Part shown: one piece after another, positions 1 through 8,924 of the stretch
Layout: each line of letters begins with the position of its first letter
How positions within the stretch are numbered: position 1 is the first letter of the stretch
IMG/VR virus record: IMGVR_UViG_3300006736_000084
Location: 1-25,242 of that record
Origin: a virus
DNA: 25,242 nt
Direction: 5' to 3' (one strand)
Position numbers and translations under genes: made by a program
The notes under the pieces: generated by a model
Databases searched by the model: none
Seen by the model: only the letters and a program-made list of their open reading frames with translations
Told to the model about the DNA's origin: nothing

Positions 1-3000
1 ATCTGTCTCCATGGTTAAGAATTCTGACAGCTATATTATCAAGATGAGGTAGAAGACGTTCTGCTATGACTTTGTAAGATTCGTCTGTGCTTTCGTCTAT
101 TAACCATCGTGCTGCTGCTTTGCCTTGATCCACCAGATTTACTTCTGGACTGTCTCTCCACCATTTAGCTTCGCTTACATCTGGTGGCTTTGGTCCTCTT
201 AGATCTTCTGGACCAATAGCTTTGCGTAAACCATCCTCAAACCCTTTCATCTGCTCTTTGACAGGTAAATCATTTAAGCCACTAATACCGACGTTCTCTG
301 CATGGGAGATGTACAGTTCTGGTGGAATAGCCTGTCCAGAAACTGGATCGCGTTGCTGATAACCGTAGTGATCTATTCTTTTCCCAAGTCTTTCATCTGC
401 TTCAACTTCTTTAATTTTAGGACTATATTCTCCATGCTTAATTTTATATGCTGTTTCATAAGCCTGTTTATGAATATCATCCGTTTGCTGAAGAAAGCCC
501 ACCCCCGCGACTTCAGGAAACGCTTCACCAAAAGTCCCCCTGCGTGTCTCAGCTCGGCGTCCACTTTCTATAGCATCATTAATAGCGTGGGCCATATCTT
601 GAACATCCCACATCTGACCTTTATAGCTATCGGCATCTTCCCATTCGAAGTGGGGAGCCCTACCATAAATATCCCCTTTCTTGCTGTTCCAACCTCCCAT
701 GAAACCAGAACGCCAATATTGTGAAGCTATCGCAGCTACTGGTCCAGCGTCCATGATGACTCTGTCCTTCACCCTCTTTGACCAATATTCATGTAAGGCA
801 TCTATGATTTTTTGGCCTTCGTCTGCTTCTGGATCTCTTGCTGGATTCCGGCTCCACTCATTCATCTGATGACGGAGATTAGTTATAGCCTCTGAAGGGA
901 CGCCCTCCTTTTCCAAGAAGTCAAAAATACTGTCTGCCCAGTCCTCAGCTGTATTTAGTTCCCGCTCCACAAATACGGATTCCCTGATTAGCATATCATC
1001 TAGGGAATCTGGAATCCGATGCCCGCTGAGGCGTTCGTCGACCGCTTTAGTATAACGATCTATATCAAAATGATGAGGTATCTCTTCTGTACTAGGTCGC
1101 TCAAACTCTTTAAAATCGTCAGTTTTATATGGGAAAGTGGCTTCATCTTGCACCCTTCTGATCTTGTTCCAGTCTCCCATCGCCTGTGGTTCAGGTGCCT
1201 TGCCCTTACCGGCTACCTCTGTTTGTATCTTTGCAATCTCCTCTTCAGTGTCCAGCAGCTCCTTAGTTAGTTTTTCAATTGACCTGGAATGAGCCTTCAT
1301 CTTCTGGCTAGTCTTTCTCCTCAAGGACGCGAGACCCTTCTTTCCTGCCTTGCCAGATAGAGATGAGACGCTGGACCTCTTGCGCTTGAATCCAAACCTC
1401 TTACCAAACATGCTTTGTTCTTTGGTTGAAAGAACGTCGCTGTTTGAGCGCATGAACTCTTCGCGTCCAATATATGTCTGCCTTTCCGCCCCAGTTGATA
1501 CAGGAGCTTGTGGCTCATCTGCCATCTTAGATGCGTTCTCTCTAAGATCAGTGATCTCCTTTTCAATTCTCTTTATCTTTTCTTGGATGGTTCCAACAAC
1601 CTTTATCTGATCGTCTGCTCCCCTCTTAGAAAGCTTAGACAATCTACTAGCTGTTATCTGCTCTAGGTTCTTCTTAAGAAAGTCAACCTGTCTCTGCTTA
1701 CTATCTGCAAGCATCTTTGTTCTTTTAATCTTAATATCCCTAGTAGAGTTCGTTACCAATCCCTCTTCTTCGATCCTCCTAAGCTCCATAATCTCATCGA
1801 TATCTCCGAAGTCTGGTGCTCGACGAGAATTGAAATTTACAACCGCAAGATTCTCTCCCCACAAAACCTTTCTGTTCCTAAGCTTTTGACCACTAACGTG
1901 ATCCTCAATATGACCACCAACAAAGTCATTAAGCCTACCAAGATCCCTTTGCGATAGCTTGCTAATATCTCCTTCACCTACAAGGGCTCTGGATATATTC
2001 TGAATGTGATTGTAGTCTATCCCAAGCCTCTTCCTAAGATTATCTAATTCATCATACTGACCCGCCTTAGGGGCGAAGTAATCAGAATAATCATTCATTC
2101 TCATTCTCCACCACCTAGCTCTGGTGATGACCTCTTCAGGTAATTGAGGACTGAAGCTTTTATTATCTACAGCAGCGCTTAGTTTCTTCTCAAGCTCTGC
2201 CATATCATCAACGATTTTTTTCTTAAGCTTAGTGCCGTTTGCCCACGAGAATCTAGATAGAGTTCTCATTGATGCTTCAGCCTTATAAAGCAAATCTGGA
2301 AACATTTGTAGTAGTGGTGCTTCAAAATTCTTTCTAGACCACTTATCCATCTCCTTCATAACACTGGAAAACTGCTGCATATTGAGATCGGATTTGCCAA
2401 GCATCTCCCTAACTGCTCTTAGCACATCTCCATCACCAGTATAGATTCTTTCCATAAGAGTCACAACATCGACGCTTTTGGCATCCTCTCCTTCCTCAAC
2501 TCCGATCCTAGTCTTAATAGTTCTACCGACCTGCTTGTAGGATTTGGCATTTGGATTAGCACCGGTATCCCAAACAGCAGACGGGGCGAGCCTTTCTTCC
2601 AAAGACCTAGATAGGAATCTAACAAGCGACAGGTTGGATCTGGACTTTCCTTCAAGAGCTACAATAGAGTCATCTGGTGAAATCCCATCAAACGGCTGCT
2701 TCCTCCTACCGGTGCCGAACTCAAACTCTGTCTTAATCCTTCCTGCCAAGTACGGTTTCCAGCTAGTGTTTCCAAGATCGAACCCTAGCTTCTCTGCCAT
2801 TGTATCTGACAAAGAATAGTATTGGTCAAAGAGATACGCTTTGGCGTCTTTTGGATCCATCGTCCTAAGCCAACGCTTAAGTGACAAAGCTGCCAGCTTA
2901 CCGTCCTTAATGGCGTTGTATGTCATCACTGCTGGCATACCGGCAGTAGACTTCATAACATCGTAGAACGACTCCATGTGCCTCATCTTGATAGATGCTG

Positions 3001-4729
3001 CCTTTCTTTTAGAGAGAATCATTCCAATATCTTTCTCGATATTACCAATACCTGCAACTTCAATCGCTTCCTCTAATGTAGCAATCTGCCTATGGAGTTC
3101 AAAGCTATTTTTGCCAAGTCCTGCACCCTGAACAGATCCGCTAGAGATGCCGCCGTGTGCCTCAATCTTTAACTGCTGAAGCTTTCTTACATTTGGATCC
3201 GTGTACATGTGAGAAACATAATCTTGTAGGCTTTCAATCTTAAAGCCAGCAAGCTGCTCTTGTGCGAGGATATCGTCGAATTCTCCTCTAACCCAGTTGG
3301 CATGGTCCATGAGTTTCTGTGGCAATTGTCCGCCATCATGAAGGGCGGATATAATCATTCCATCATCATTCTTTTTAACAAAGCTAAGTTCTGTTCCTTC
3401 AAGGATTCCAGATAGAACTTCTCTCTCATCTTTTGTAGTATCAGACAAGCGCTCCTCAAGCCTTGCTTGGTAATCTGTAGTCTCTTTCTGTATGGCATAC
3501 TTGGTTCTGTAATAACTCTTAGTTAAGTCCTTAGCTACTCCAGATGTTGGATCAAACAATCTTGATGTATGTACAGAGTACGCGCTAGTTGCAAGCTTAT
3601 ATCCTGCTGCGCCACCTAATGCTGTCCCGACCAATTGCCCGGTTGTACCAAACATTACTCCACCTAGGCCACCAGCGACAGCACCACCGACCAATCCTCC
3701 TGCTAACTTTCCTGGACCGGAAGTGAAGCCTCTATCTGCATGAGCAAAACTAGCAGTCTCATCGAACATATCGGCAGCAGTTCTGCTCCAATCTGGAATA
3801 TGATCCAGTTTCTCTGATAACAATTTTCCAGCAGTCCTTGCTGCGCCGCCTGGTGCTGCTGCGATAGATGCTAGCTTGCCCCTGTTTTGGATTAGTTCGT
3901 TAACTAGAGAATCATAGTTATCAACCATGTACGTTCCCACCTCATCATGTAGGTGGCGAAGCGCACTATGCTCCAGGTGTAGTAATTCATCTACTCCTGC
4001 TGCTGCACGTCTTGCGTCTTGCAGGCCTATCTTTTCTGCAATTTTCGGTCTTAAATGGCTTGCTGCTAGATTGTAGATTTGAGCGCCGTGCTTATTAAGA
4101 GTTAGGTTTGTCCCCTCGTTTGTGATTGCCTTACCGCCAAGCTTGATCGTTTGCGCCAAGCTTGTCTTCTTTACTCCAACCTTGATGCCTGCACCAATAC
4201 CAAACGTCAGGTACGTCAATGGATCTAATGCAACATCTGCTAAGAATCTTGTGGCCCAGTTGGATTCAGTCATCAGCCCACCAGTGCCGAAGGTATGCCT
4301 CTTCCTCCATGAATCCATAAACGCTTGCGTAGAGAATCCAAGCTTGACTGGCCCGACATTAAAGGCGTTTCCGTCTTTCTGATTTGCTCCCAGATTGGCC
4401 ATCGTTAATGCGTGTGTTGCATACAAAGGCGTAGAGAGGATATCGATAGCTGGCTGGAACCAGGTTCCAAACATCTCTTCAGAAGGCTGCTCGAATCCCA
4501 TCATGTGATCCCAGTATGTCTTTTTGGGATCGCCAGCTTTAGCCCGCTCTACCTCCTCCAAGCTAATTAGACCACGGGATGCAGCCTGATCTAAATCATG
4601 GGATGTCTTCGCTAGCTTTTCTTCCTGCCAGTTATCTTCATCGCTATTAGCAGGGTTAGCTGCACGGTGCATCTGTTTCTGCTTGAGTTCTTCAAGCAGT
4701 TGATAATATCTTTCGTTATCTAATGGCAT
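1..4729 (-). CDS. Giant internal virion / polyvalent protein, 3' end outside window
   Basis: This is an open frame of 1576 codons from an ATG at 4729 with no stop before the window edge, so the C-terminus is missing. The start follows the upstream stop by 10 nt. The protein is largely hydrophilic and helical. A small-residue/glycine-rich hydrophobic stretch lies at about residues 335-380 (for example LAGGLVGGAVAGGLGG), preceded by another hydrophobic patch near residues 175-195. A charged coiled-coil-like segment rich in Lys/Glu lies near residues 1000-1150. No catalytic motif is recognised in the visible part. Near the left edge the segment YKVIAERLLPHLDNIAVRI resembles sequence I associate with the approach to enzymatic modules in large phage polyvalent proteins; this is only an impression. 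Very long proteins placed after the tail genes of short-tailed phages are usually packaged and ejected with DNA, and membrane-active glycine-rich segments fit that. Arg and Lys codon use changes near 1150. Coding status is certain; the role is inferred. Confidence 0.85.
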   Translation of the reverse strand, partial: MPLDNERYYQLLEELKQKQMHRAANPANSDEDNWQEEKLAKTSHDLDQAASRGLISLEEVERAKAGDPKKTYWDHMMGFEQPSEEMFGTWFQPAIDILSTPLYATHALTMANLGANQKDGNAFNVGPVKLGFSTQAFMDSWRKRHTFGTGGLMTESNWATRFLADVALDPLTYLTFGIGAGIKVGVKKTSLAQTIKLGGKAITNEGTNLTLNKHGAQIYNLAASHLRPKIAEKIGLQDARRAAAGVDELLHLEHSALRHLHDEVGTYMVDNYDSLVNELIQNRGKLASIAAAPGGAARTAGKLLSEKLDHIPDWSRTAADMFDETASFAHADRGFTSGPGKLAGGLVGGAVAGGLGGVMFGTTGQLVGTALGGAAGYKLATSAYSVHTSRLFDPTSGVAKDLTKSYYRTKYAIQKETTDYQARLEERLSDTTKDEREVLSGILEGTELSFVKKNDDGMIISALHDGGQLPQKLMDHANWVRGEFDDILAQEQLAGFKIESLQDYVSHMYTDPNVRKLQQLKIEAHGGISSGSVQGAGLGKNSFELHRQIATLEEAIEVAGIGNIEKDIGMILSKRKAASIKMRHMESFYDVMKSTAGMPAVMTYNAIKDGKLAALSLKRWLRTMDPKDAKAYLFDQYYSLSDTMAEKLGFDLGNTSWKPYLAGRIKTEFEFGTGRRKQPFDGISPDDSIVALEGKSRSNLSLVRFLSRSLEERLAPSAVWDTGANPNAKSYKQVGRTIKTRIGVEEGEDAKSVDVVTLMERIYTGDGDVLRAVREMLGKSDLNMQQFSSVMKEMDKWSRKNFEAPLLQMFPDLLYKAEASMRTLSRFSWANGTKLKKKIVDDMAELEKKLSAAVDNKSFSPQLPEEVITRARWWRMRMNDYSDYFAPKAGQYDELDNLRKRLGIDYNHIQNISRALVGEGDISKLSQRDLGRLNDFVGGHIEDHVSGQKLRNRKVLWGENLAVVNFNSRRAPDFGDIDEIMELRRIEEEGLVTNSTRDIKIKRTKMLADSKQRQVDFLKKNLEQITASRLSKLSKRGADDQIKVVGTIQEKIKRIEKEITDLRENASKMADEPQAPVSTGAERQTYIGREEFMRSNSDVLSTKEQSMFGKRFGFKRKRSSVSSLSGKAGKKGLASLRRKTSQKMKAHSRSIEKLTKELLDTEEEIAKIQTEVAGKGKAPEPQAMGDWNKIRRVQDEATFPYKTDDFKEFERPSTEEIPHHFDIDRYTKAVDERLSGHRIPDSLDDMLIRESVFVERELNTAEDWADSIFDFLEKEGVPSEAITNLRHQMNEWSRNPARDPEADEGQKIIDALHEYWSKRVKDRVIMDAGPVAAIASQYWRSGFMGGWNSKKGDIYGRAPHFEWEDADSYKGQMWDVQDMAHAINDAIESGRRAETRRGTFGEAFPEVAGVGFLQQTDDIHKQAYETAYKIKHGEYSPKIKEVEADERLGKRIDHYGYQQRDPVSGQAIPPELYISHAENVGISGLNDLPVKEQMKGFEDGLRKAIGPEDLRGPKPPDVSEAKWWRDSPEVNLVDQGKAAARWLIDESTDESYKVIAERLLPHLDNIAVRILNHGDR

Positions 4730-4739
4730 ATTATTCTAC

Positions 4740-6662
4740 CTAGAAATTCCAGTTAAGTTCTTCCATGTTGTACTTATCCGGGAACTTTTCCATGTATTGA
4801 AAGGCTTCATCTCTAGTAAGTACTCCACCACTTTGCTGTTTATATCTACTTTCAGTTAGGAACTTATATCCCGCCGGAGTCTTCAATGCTTCCCAAAGTT
4901 GTCTCTGATTTGCTGGAGAAAGGTTTGATGGAGAAGTTCGTGAAACGTCTTGGTCCATTGTATCAACAAGCTTTGCAATCTCAGGAACTATAAGCCCCAT
5001 AGGTCTGGTCTGCTCATTAATTCTATCTTGATCGATTCCAGTACTTATTGATCCAGAATTAATACCATCAGTTATGATGTTATATTCATTAGCTCCAGAT
5101 CCATAAATTACCCTATCTGTAAAGTACCTAGCAACATTCATTCCACTTCCACCGCCAACCACTTCATCTATCTTTCCACCGACTGTAGCCATAGCGAGGT
5201 AAAGGTAGCCCAATTCTGCTTCTCTTTCCTCTGCTGCCTGATCCGTTACAAAGTGGGCTGTCCGCTTAGGTCTCCTAATAGTTTGTGCCTCGCTTGCCAA
5301 TCTAATTAATTCGTCATAATGACCTTGAATTTCCCTGCGGTTTTCTACTGGGATATTAGCTAGAAGAAGTTGTGGCTCACCTGATTTGTCCTTATAAAAT
5401 GGGGAACCAGATAACTGCGCAGCTTGATATTCAAGACCACCAAGTGTACCGTCTGACCAAAGGGATTCTTGCTCTAGCTTAAAAGTCAAGGCATCTCTTT
5501 CCATCTGAATCTTCTCGGCTGTTAGATTCTTATTGAGAGATTCCAAGTTCTGTCTGTTAGCTTCAAGCGCCTCAATCTGCTTCCTCTGCTCGTCAACAGA
5601 CAAAGACCTGAAAGCATCTAACCCACCTGGGTACTGTGTCCCAGCATACAGTTGCAGTCTCTGGTTTAATCCTTCGTTAATGCTGCTATCTGTTAGTGGG
5701 GAGTAGGCTCCTGAAGTTGTGACGCCTTCTGCTGCTGTTGCAGATGTTACGCCCCTTTCCGCTCTACCGCCAAATAATCCTACACCACCACCTTGGAACT
5801 CTCCCGCCATCTGGATTGCTTTAGCTTGGTTACCTTTGTCCCATTCTGCAACGATATTCTTGAATGCCTGGTTATATCTGGTAGCATCTGGATTATCACC
5901 CTGAATGATCCTGGCTGGGTTAATTCCTATCGCACTTAATGCTTCATCCATCTGATGTGGAACATACTTATAATGTCCTTCTGGAGCACCCTCAACAGCT
6001 TGCATCTCTTCAGCATATCCAGCTTTAACAGCTTTCCTCATAGTCTCAATAGTATCTTTCCAGACTACTTGCCTCTGATTACCTTGACCATCAGCAACAG
6101 TATAGGTCTGTTGATATAGCCTCTCGTCATCATGGCCAAGCAATCCCAACTGATCGACCCATACCTTATTCTTTTTGAAGTTAGCTGCTCTATTCTCTTC
6201 GGCTGTCTTATAGGACAGATCATAACCATATCTTTGTGCAGCAATACGTTCCCTATCTGTCTTATAGGACAGATCATAACCATATCTTTGCGCAGCAATA
6301 CGTTCCCTATCTACACGCCTTTGCTGCCGCTCGATTTCCTCTTGGGATCCAATCCTCTCTGTCTGCATTTCCTTATCATGTACTAGGCCTGCATCGAACT
6401 GCCTTTGGCTTTCCGAGAATGTCCTATCGTTTACTCTTTTAGTTTCATTAAACTCTGTAGTAAACCTATCTTCATTGAAATCAAATGTCTCATTATACTG
6501 TCTAATGGACTCGTCGAACTGTTCGCGCTTAAAATTATAATCTCTATCTGTCTCAAAGCGACGGCGCTTCTCAACTTCAGCATTACCGACGCCCTCTGCT
6601 ACTCTCGTTAGAGCAGTAAGACCTTCCTCTATCGGTGACTTCTTTGGTATGTATACTGGCAT
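4740..6662 (-). CDS. Probable internal virion (ejection) protein, 640 aa
   Basis: I do not recognise a family. The N-terminal 160 residues are very charged and rich in Arg, Glu, Asp and Phe with a heptad-like helical look (NFKREQFDESIRQYNETF), suggesting a long coiled coil. This part contains an 18-aa unit, RERIAAQRYGYDLSYKT plus one residue, present twice in tandem at about residues 118-153. The remainder is mixed helical with no signal peptide, membrane segment or catalytic motif that I can see. The ATG at 6662 is one base after the upstream TAA (TAAAATG). The gene sits between the glycine/alanine-rich 350-aa protein and the giant protein, the usual place of internal core or ejection proteins in podoviruses. 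That context is the only basis for the functional call. Confidence 0.8.
   Translation of the reverse strand: MPVYIPKKSPIEEGLTALTRVAEGVGNAEVEKRRRFETDRDYNFKREQFDESIRQYNETFDFNEDRFTTEFNETKRVNDRTFSESQRQFDAGLVHDKEMQTERIGSQEEIERQQRRVDRERIAAQRYGYDLSYKTDRERIAAQRYGYDLSYKTAEENRAANFKKNKVWVDQLGLLGHDDERLYQQTYTVADGQGNQRQVVWKDTIETMRKAVKAGYAEEMQAVEGAPEGHYKYVPHQMDEALSAIGINPARIIQGDNPDATRYNQAFKNIVAEWDKGNQAKAIQMAGEFQGGGVGLFGGRAERGVTSATAAEGVTTSGAYSPLTDSSINEGLNQRLQLYAGTQYPGGLDAFRSLSVDEQRKQIEALEANRQNLESLNKNLTAEKIQMERDALTFKLEQESLWSDGTLGGLEYQAAQLSGSPFYKDKSGEPQLLLANIPVENRREIQGHYDELIRLASEAQTIRRPKRTAHFVTDQAAEEREAELGYLYLAMATVGGKIDEVVGGGSGMNVARYFTDRVIYGSGANEYNIITDGINSGSISTGIDQDRINEQTRPMGLIVPEIAKLVDTMDQDVSRTSPSNLSPANQRQLWEALKTPAGYKFLTESRYKQQSGGVLTRDEAFQYMEKFPDKYNMEELNWNF
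6203..6312 (-). repeat. 54-bp-period tandem duplication inside the 640-aa gene
   Basis: Bases 6203-6258 and 6257-6312 match over 56 positions with a single difference (T at 6237, C at 6291). The 54-bp period keeps the frame and encodes two copies of an 18-residue unit in the charged helical N-terminal region. Confidence 0.95.
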
Positions 6663-6663
6663 T

Positions 6664-7716
6664 TTAGAGTCCTGCTGTTGTCAATGATTTGATGCCCGCT
6701 TGGTTAAGTGGACCCCATTTCTCGGAACCTTTAGATTTGAACTCCCAATAATCTGTGCCATCTGCTCGGGTCGTTTTCTTATAATCGTATTGCGCATCGT
6801 GGTCCGTAATCAACTGAAAATCACCGCTAGTGAACTCAGATGATCCAGTGGTCCAACCGCCATTTGTGTCGGTCATGTTACCTACTCCACTATAATCATC
6901 CATCGCGAAGGCTGCTTCCGCAGCTGCTGGGTCAGATAGATCTACTACGCGACGTTCCCTATAATCATCCATCGCGAAGGCTGCTTCCGCAGCTGCTGGG
7001 TCAGATAGATCTACTACGCGAGAAGTGGACGCTCCACTTTCCCCCATTGCTCTAGCAGCCTCTGCTGTCCATGTGAACGATGTTGGATCTACTTCGCTAG
7101 CAGTTGCTGCATCGGCTTTGTTTTCTGAGATTAAAGCGGCTACCTCTGCTGCTGTACCACCAAGCTCACCGAGGGCTTCAATCTCTCCACCAGTTGCATC
7201 CATGGTTGCATCTATGAGTTCTTGTGATACAACCTCTTCACCCAATATACTTTCCCTCATTGCAACATCGGCTTGGATTGCGCCTGGCAGTGCGGCGCCC
7301 AATGCTGCCATTTCTTGAGATGCGATATCTGAAGCCGCACCCTGGGTAAACTCTGCCTTCTGTGCTCCAGTAAGTCCAAGCCTTCCAGCTTCTGTCTCTG
7401 ATGCAACCTTAGACATTGTCCTTTGTTTGGCGCCAACTGCACCAACTGCGGTGGCAATATCAGCCATAGAATCAACTGCATCCAACTCTGCCTGAAGCTC
7501 CTCCTGTCGTGCCATCTCTTCTTGTAGTGCTTCATCCTGGGACTTAGCGCTCATGTATCCGACACCAAGGCCGGCAATAGCCCCAGCGACGCCGCCAACA
7601 GTGGTACCGACTACTGGAACGGCAGATCCAACAGTTGCTCCAGTTGTTGCTCCAGTAATTGCTCCAGATAAAAGAGCCTGGTTTCTCAGGCTCTCATCTT
7701 CCCATTCGTATGCCAT
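6664..7716 (-). CDS. Probable internal virion protein with Gly/Ala-rich hydrophobic N-terminus, 350 aa
   Basis: No family is recognised with certainty. Residues about 15-56 form a long glycine/alanine/valine-rich hydrophobic stretch (TGATVGSAVPVVGTTVGGVA and onward) that could insert in membranes. It is followed by a charged helix (DEALQEEMARQEELQAELDA) and then a long Ala/Glu-rich helical region. A 23-residue unit beginning RVVDLSDPAAAEAAFAMDDY is present twice near residues 230-276. The C-terminal 70 residues are Gly/Thr/Trp-rich and probably fold separately. The ATG at 7716 has a good ribosome site (AGGGG) and lies 8 nt after the previous stop. Small proteins with such glycine zippers next to giant virion proteins are typical of the ejection protein set of short-tailed phages; the role is inferred from this. 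Confidence 0.8.
   Translation of the reverse strand: MAYEWEDESLRNQALLSGAITGATTGATVGSAVPVVGTTVGGVAGAIAGLGVGYMSAKSQDEALQEEMARQEELQAELDAVDSMADIATAVGAVGAKQRTMSKVASETEAGRLGLTGAQKAEFTQGAASDIASQEMAALGAALPGAIQADVAMRESILGEEVVSQELIDATMDATGGEIEALGELGGTAAEVAALISENKADAATASEVDPTSFTWTAEAARAMGESGASTSRVVDLSDPAAAEAAFAMDDYRERRVVDLSDPAAAEAAFAMDDYSGVGNMTDTNGGWTTGSSEFTSGDFQLITDHDAQYDYKKTTRADGTDYWEFKSKGSEKWGPLNQAGIKSLTTAGL
6890..7021 (-). repeat. 63-bp perfect direct repeat, 69-bp period, in the 350-aa gene
   Basis: Bases 6890-6952 and 6959-7021 are identical over 63 positions, offset by 69 bp. The unit is in frame and codes for 23 residues. The absence of any silent difference between copies suggests a recent duplication or active homogenisation. 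Confidence 0.97.
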
Positions 7717-7724
7717 TTTTACCC

Positions 7725-8924
7725 CTAGTAATCTAAGTCTGGAGTTGTTGAGTTAGAAGTGTCAGATAGATCATCCGAGATCGCACTTCTACCATAATAA
7801 AATTCTACATTAAGTTGAACGCTTTCCCAGAAGAAATCGTTGATGCTTCCCTTTCTTGCATCATCAGCATCGAAGCTTCCTACCGGAGCATTAAATCCAG
7901 CACCCGGCCACAGAGTAGTATTCTCATCTGCCCATCTTGCATGAAAAATACTAGAATCAGAAGTATCTACATAACCAAAGGTTCCTGAATCTTTATACTT
8001 CATGCTAATATTATACCAGCTTCCACCCTTAAGAACAACTGCGCCTCTTATATCATCTTGAGTTCTAAGATCAGTCCTAATAGACTTCTCTTGAATTTTC
8101 TTAAAAGAAACATATGGAGCAGTGTCGCCAGAAACTGGATCTATAATATTACCATTTGTATTTGGAAAGTCAGTTTTAATTACTGGGTTAGTATCAACAA
8201 ACAGTCCAACCTTGAAACTTCTAATCAGTTGCTGTATTGGAGAACCGTATGGATCCCACGTAGGTTGTGCAACAATTTCACAAATTGTTCCTGGTCCAGG
8301 AAGCATTGAAAAAGAACCAAAGACATGTGCGATGCACCCATCTGGAACATATATCTTCATTGATCCATTTGGAACAGTTAACCACCTACTCCAGCATTCA
8401 TCCTTTGTAAACCATTCATGCGGGGCCATCGCTGGCATTGAAGAACTTTTGATTCCCGCCACAAGAGAAATAGCAGGATCAGCACCATCATCATCGTATA
8501 TTGAATTAATTGTCTTAAGATAAACTGGTGATCCATCTTCAGCAACATCATATATTAAATATGAAGGTCCTGGAAATCCAAGAAGTTCGTATGGTAAATT
8601 TTCTCTATTCTGGGATTGTGCGGATTCGGCGCTTGCCTCGGGTAGCCACCCTCCTGGACTAGTTCTAATAAAGTCAGGAACAATCCAATCCCAAGCCTGG
8701 CCCCAATAATAAGTAAGGTCTAAAATGGGATTTGATCCAACGGTTGCAGAGTTAAGCCTGCCATTAGTCCACTTTTTTAGGAAGTACCTATCAAAGCCCT
8801 TTGAATCAAAATCTCCTCTCTTGACACCCTCAATAAAAAATTCTTCTATAGTGGTAAAGTTTCTATCTACCTTGGCCCCGCTGACCAATTCTGAACCAGA
8901 AAATGTTTCAAGTGTAATTGGCAT
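7725..8924 (-). CDS. Fibre-like virion protein C with adaptor-type N-terminus, 399 aa
   Basis: I chose the ATG at 8924, which overlaps the upstream stop as TAATG, rather than an in-frame alternative start 36 nt earlier that lies inside the previous gene. The N-terminal helix VSGAKVDRNFTTIEEFFI aligns without gaps to helices in the two genes just upstream, with an invariant Phe. The rest is rich in Gly, Ser, Asp, Trp and aromatic residues, predicted mostly beta, without signal peptide or membrane segment. The C-terminal part includes a run ESVQLNVEFYYGRS that looks like a closing beta strand, followed by an acidic tail. It is likely an appendage or minor tail protein. No receptor-binding or depolymerase motif is visible. 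Confidence 0.75.
   Translation of the reverse strand: MPITLETFSGSELVSGAKVDRNFTTIEEFFIEGVKRGDFDSKGFDRYFLKKWTNGRLNSATVGSNPILDLTYYWGQAWDWIVPDFIRTSPGGWLPEASAESAQSQNRENLPYELLGFPGPSYLIYDVAEDGSPVYLKTINSIYDDDGADPAISLVAGIKSSSMPAMAPHEWFTKDECWSRWLTVPNGSMKIYVPDGCIAHVFGSFSMLPGPGTICEIVAQPTWDPYGSPIQQLIRSFKVGLFVDTNPVIKTDFPNTNGNIIDPVSGDTAPYVSFKKIQEKSIRTDLRTQDDIRGAVVLKGGSWYNISMKYKDSGTFGYVDTSDSSIFHARWADENTTLWPGAGFNAPVGSFDADDARKGSINDFFWESVQLNVEFYYGRSAISDDLSDTSNSTTPDLDY

Noticed and set aside
302-724. A 140-codon plus-strand ORF opposite the giant gene
   Set aside because: The translation is Phe/Ile/Ser-rich like a mirror of coding sequence and the opposite strand frame is continuous with clear coding sense.
6203-7021. 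Direct repeats considered as CRISPR-like or as att sites
   Set aside because: Only two copies each, in frame within genes, without spacers of regular length; they are protein tandem duplications.
8122-8523. A 133-codon plus-strand ORF opposite fibre-like protein C
   Set aside because: No domain or ribosome site; all neighbours are on the minus strand and the minus frame has normal coding features.
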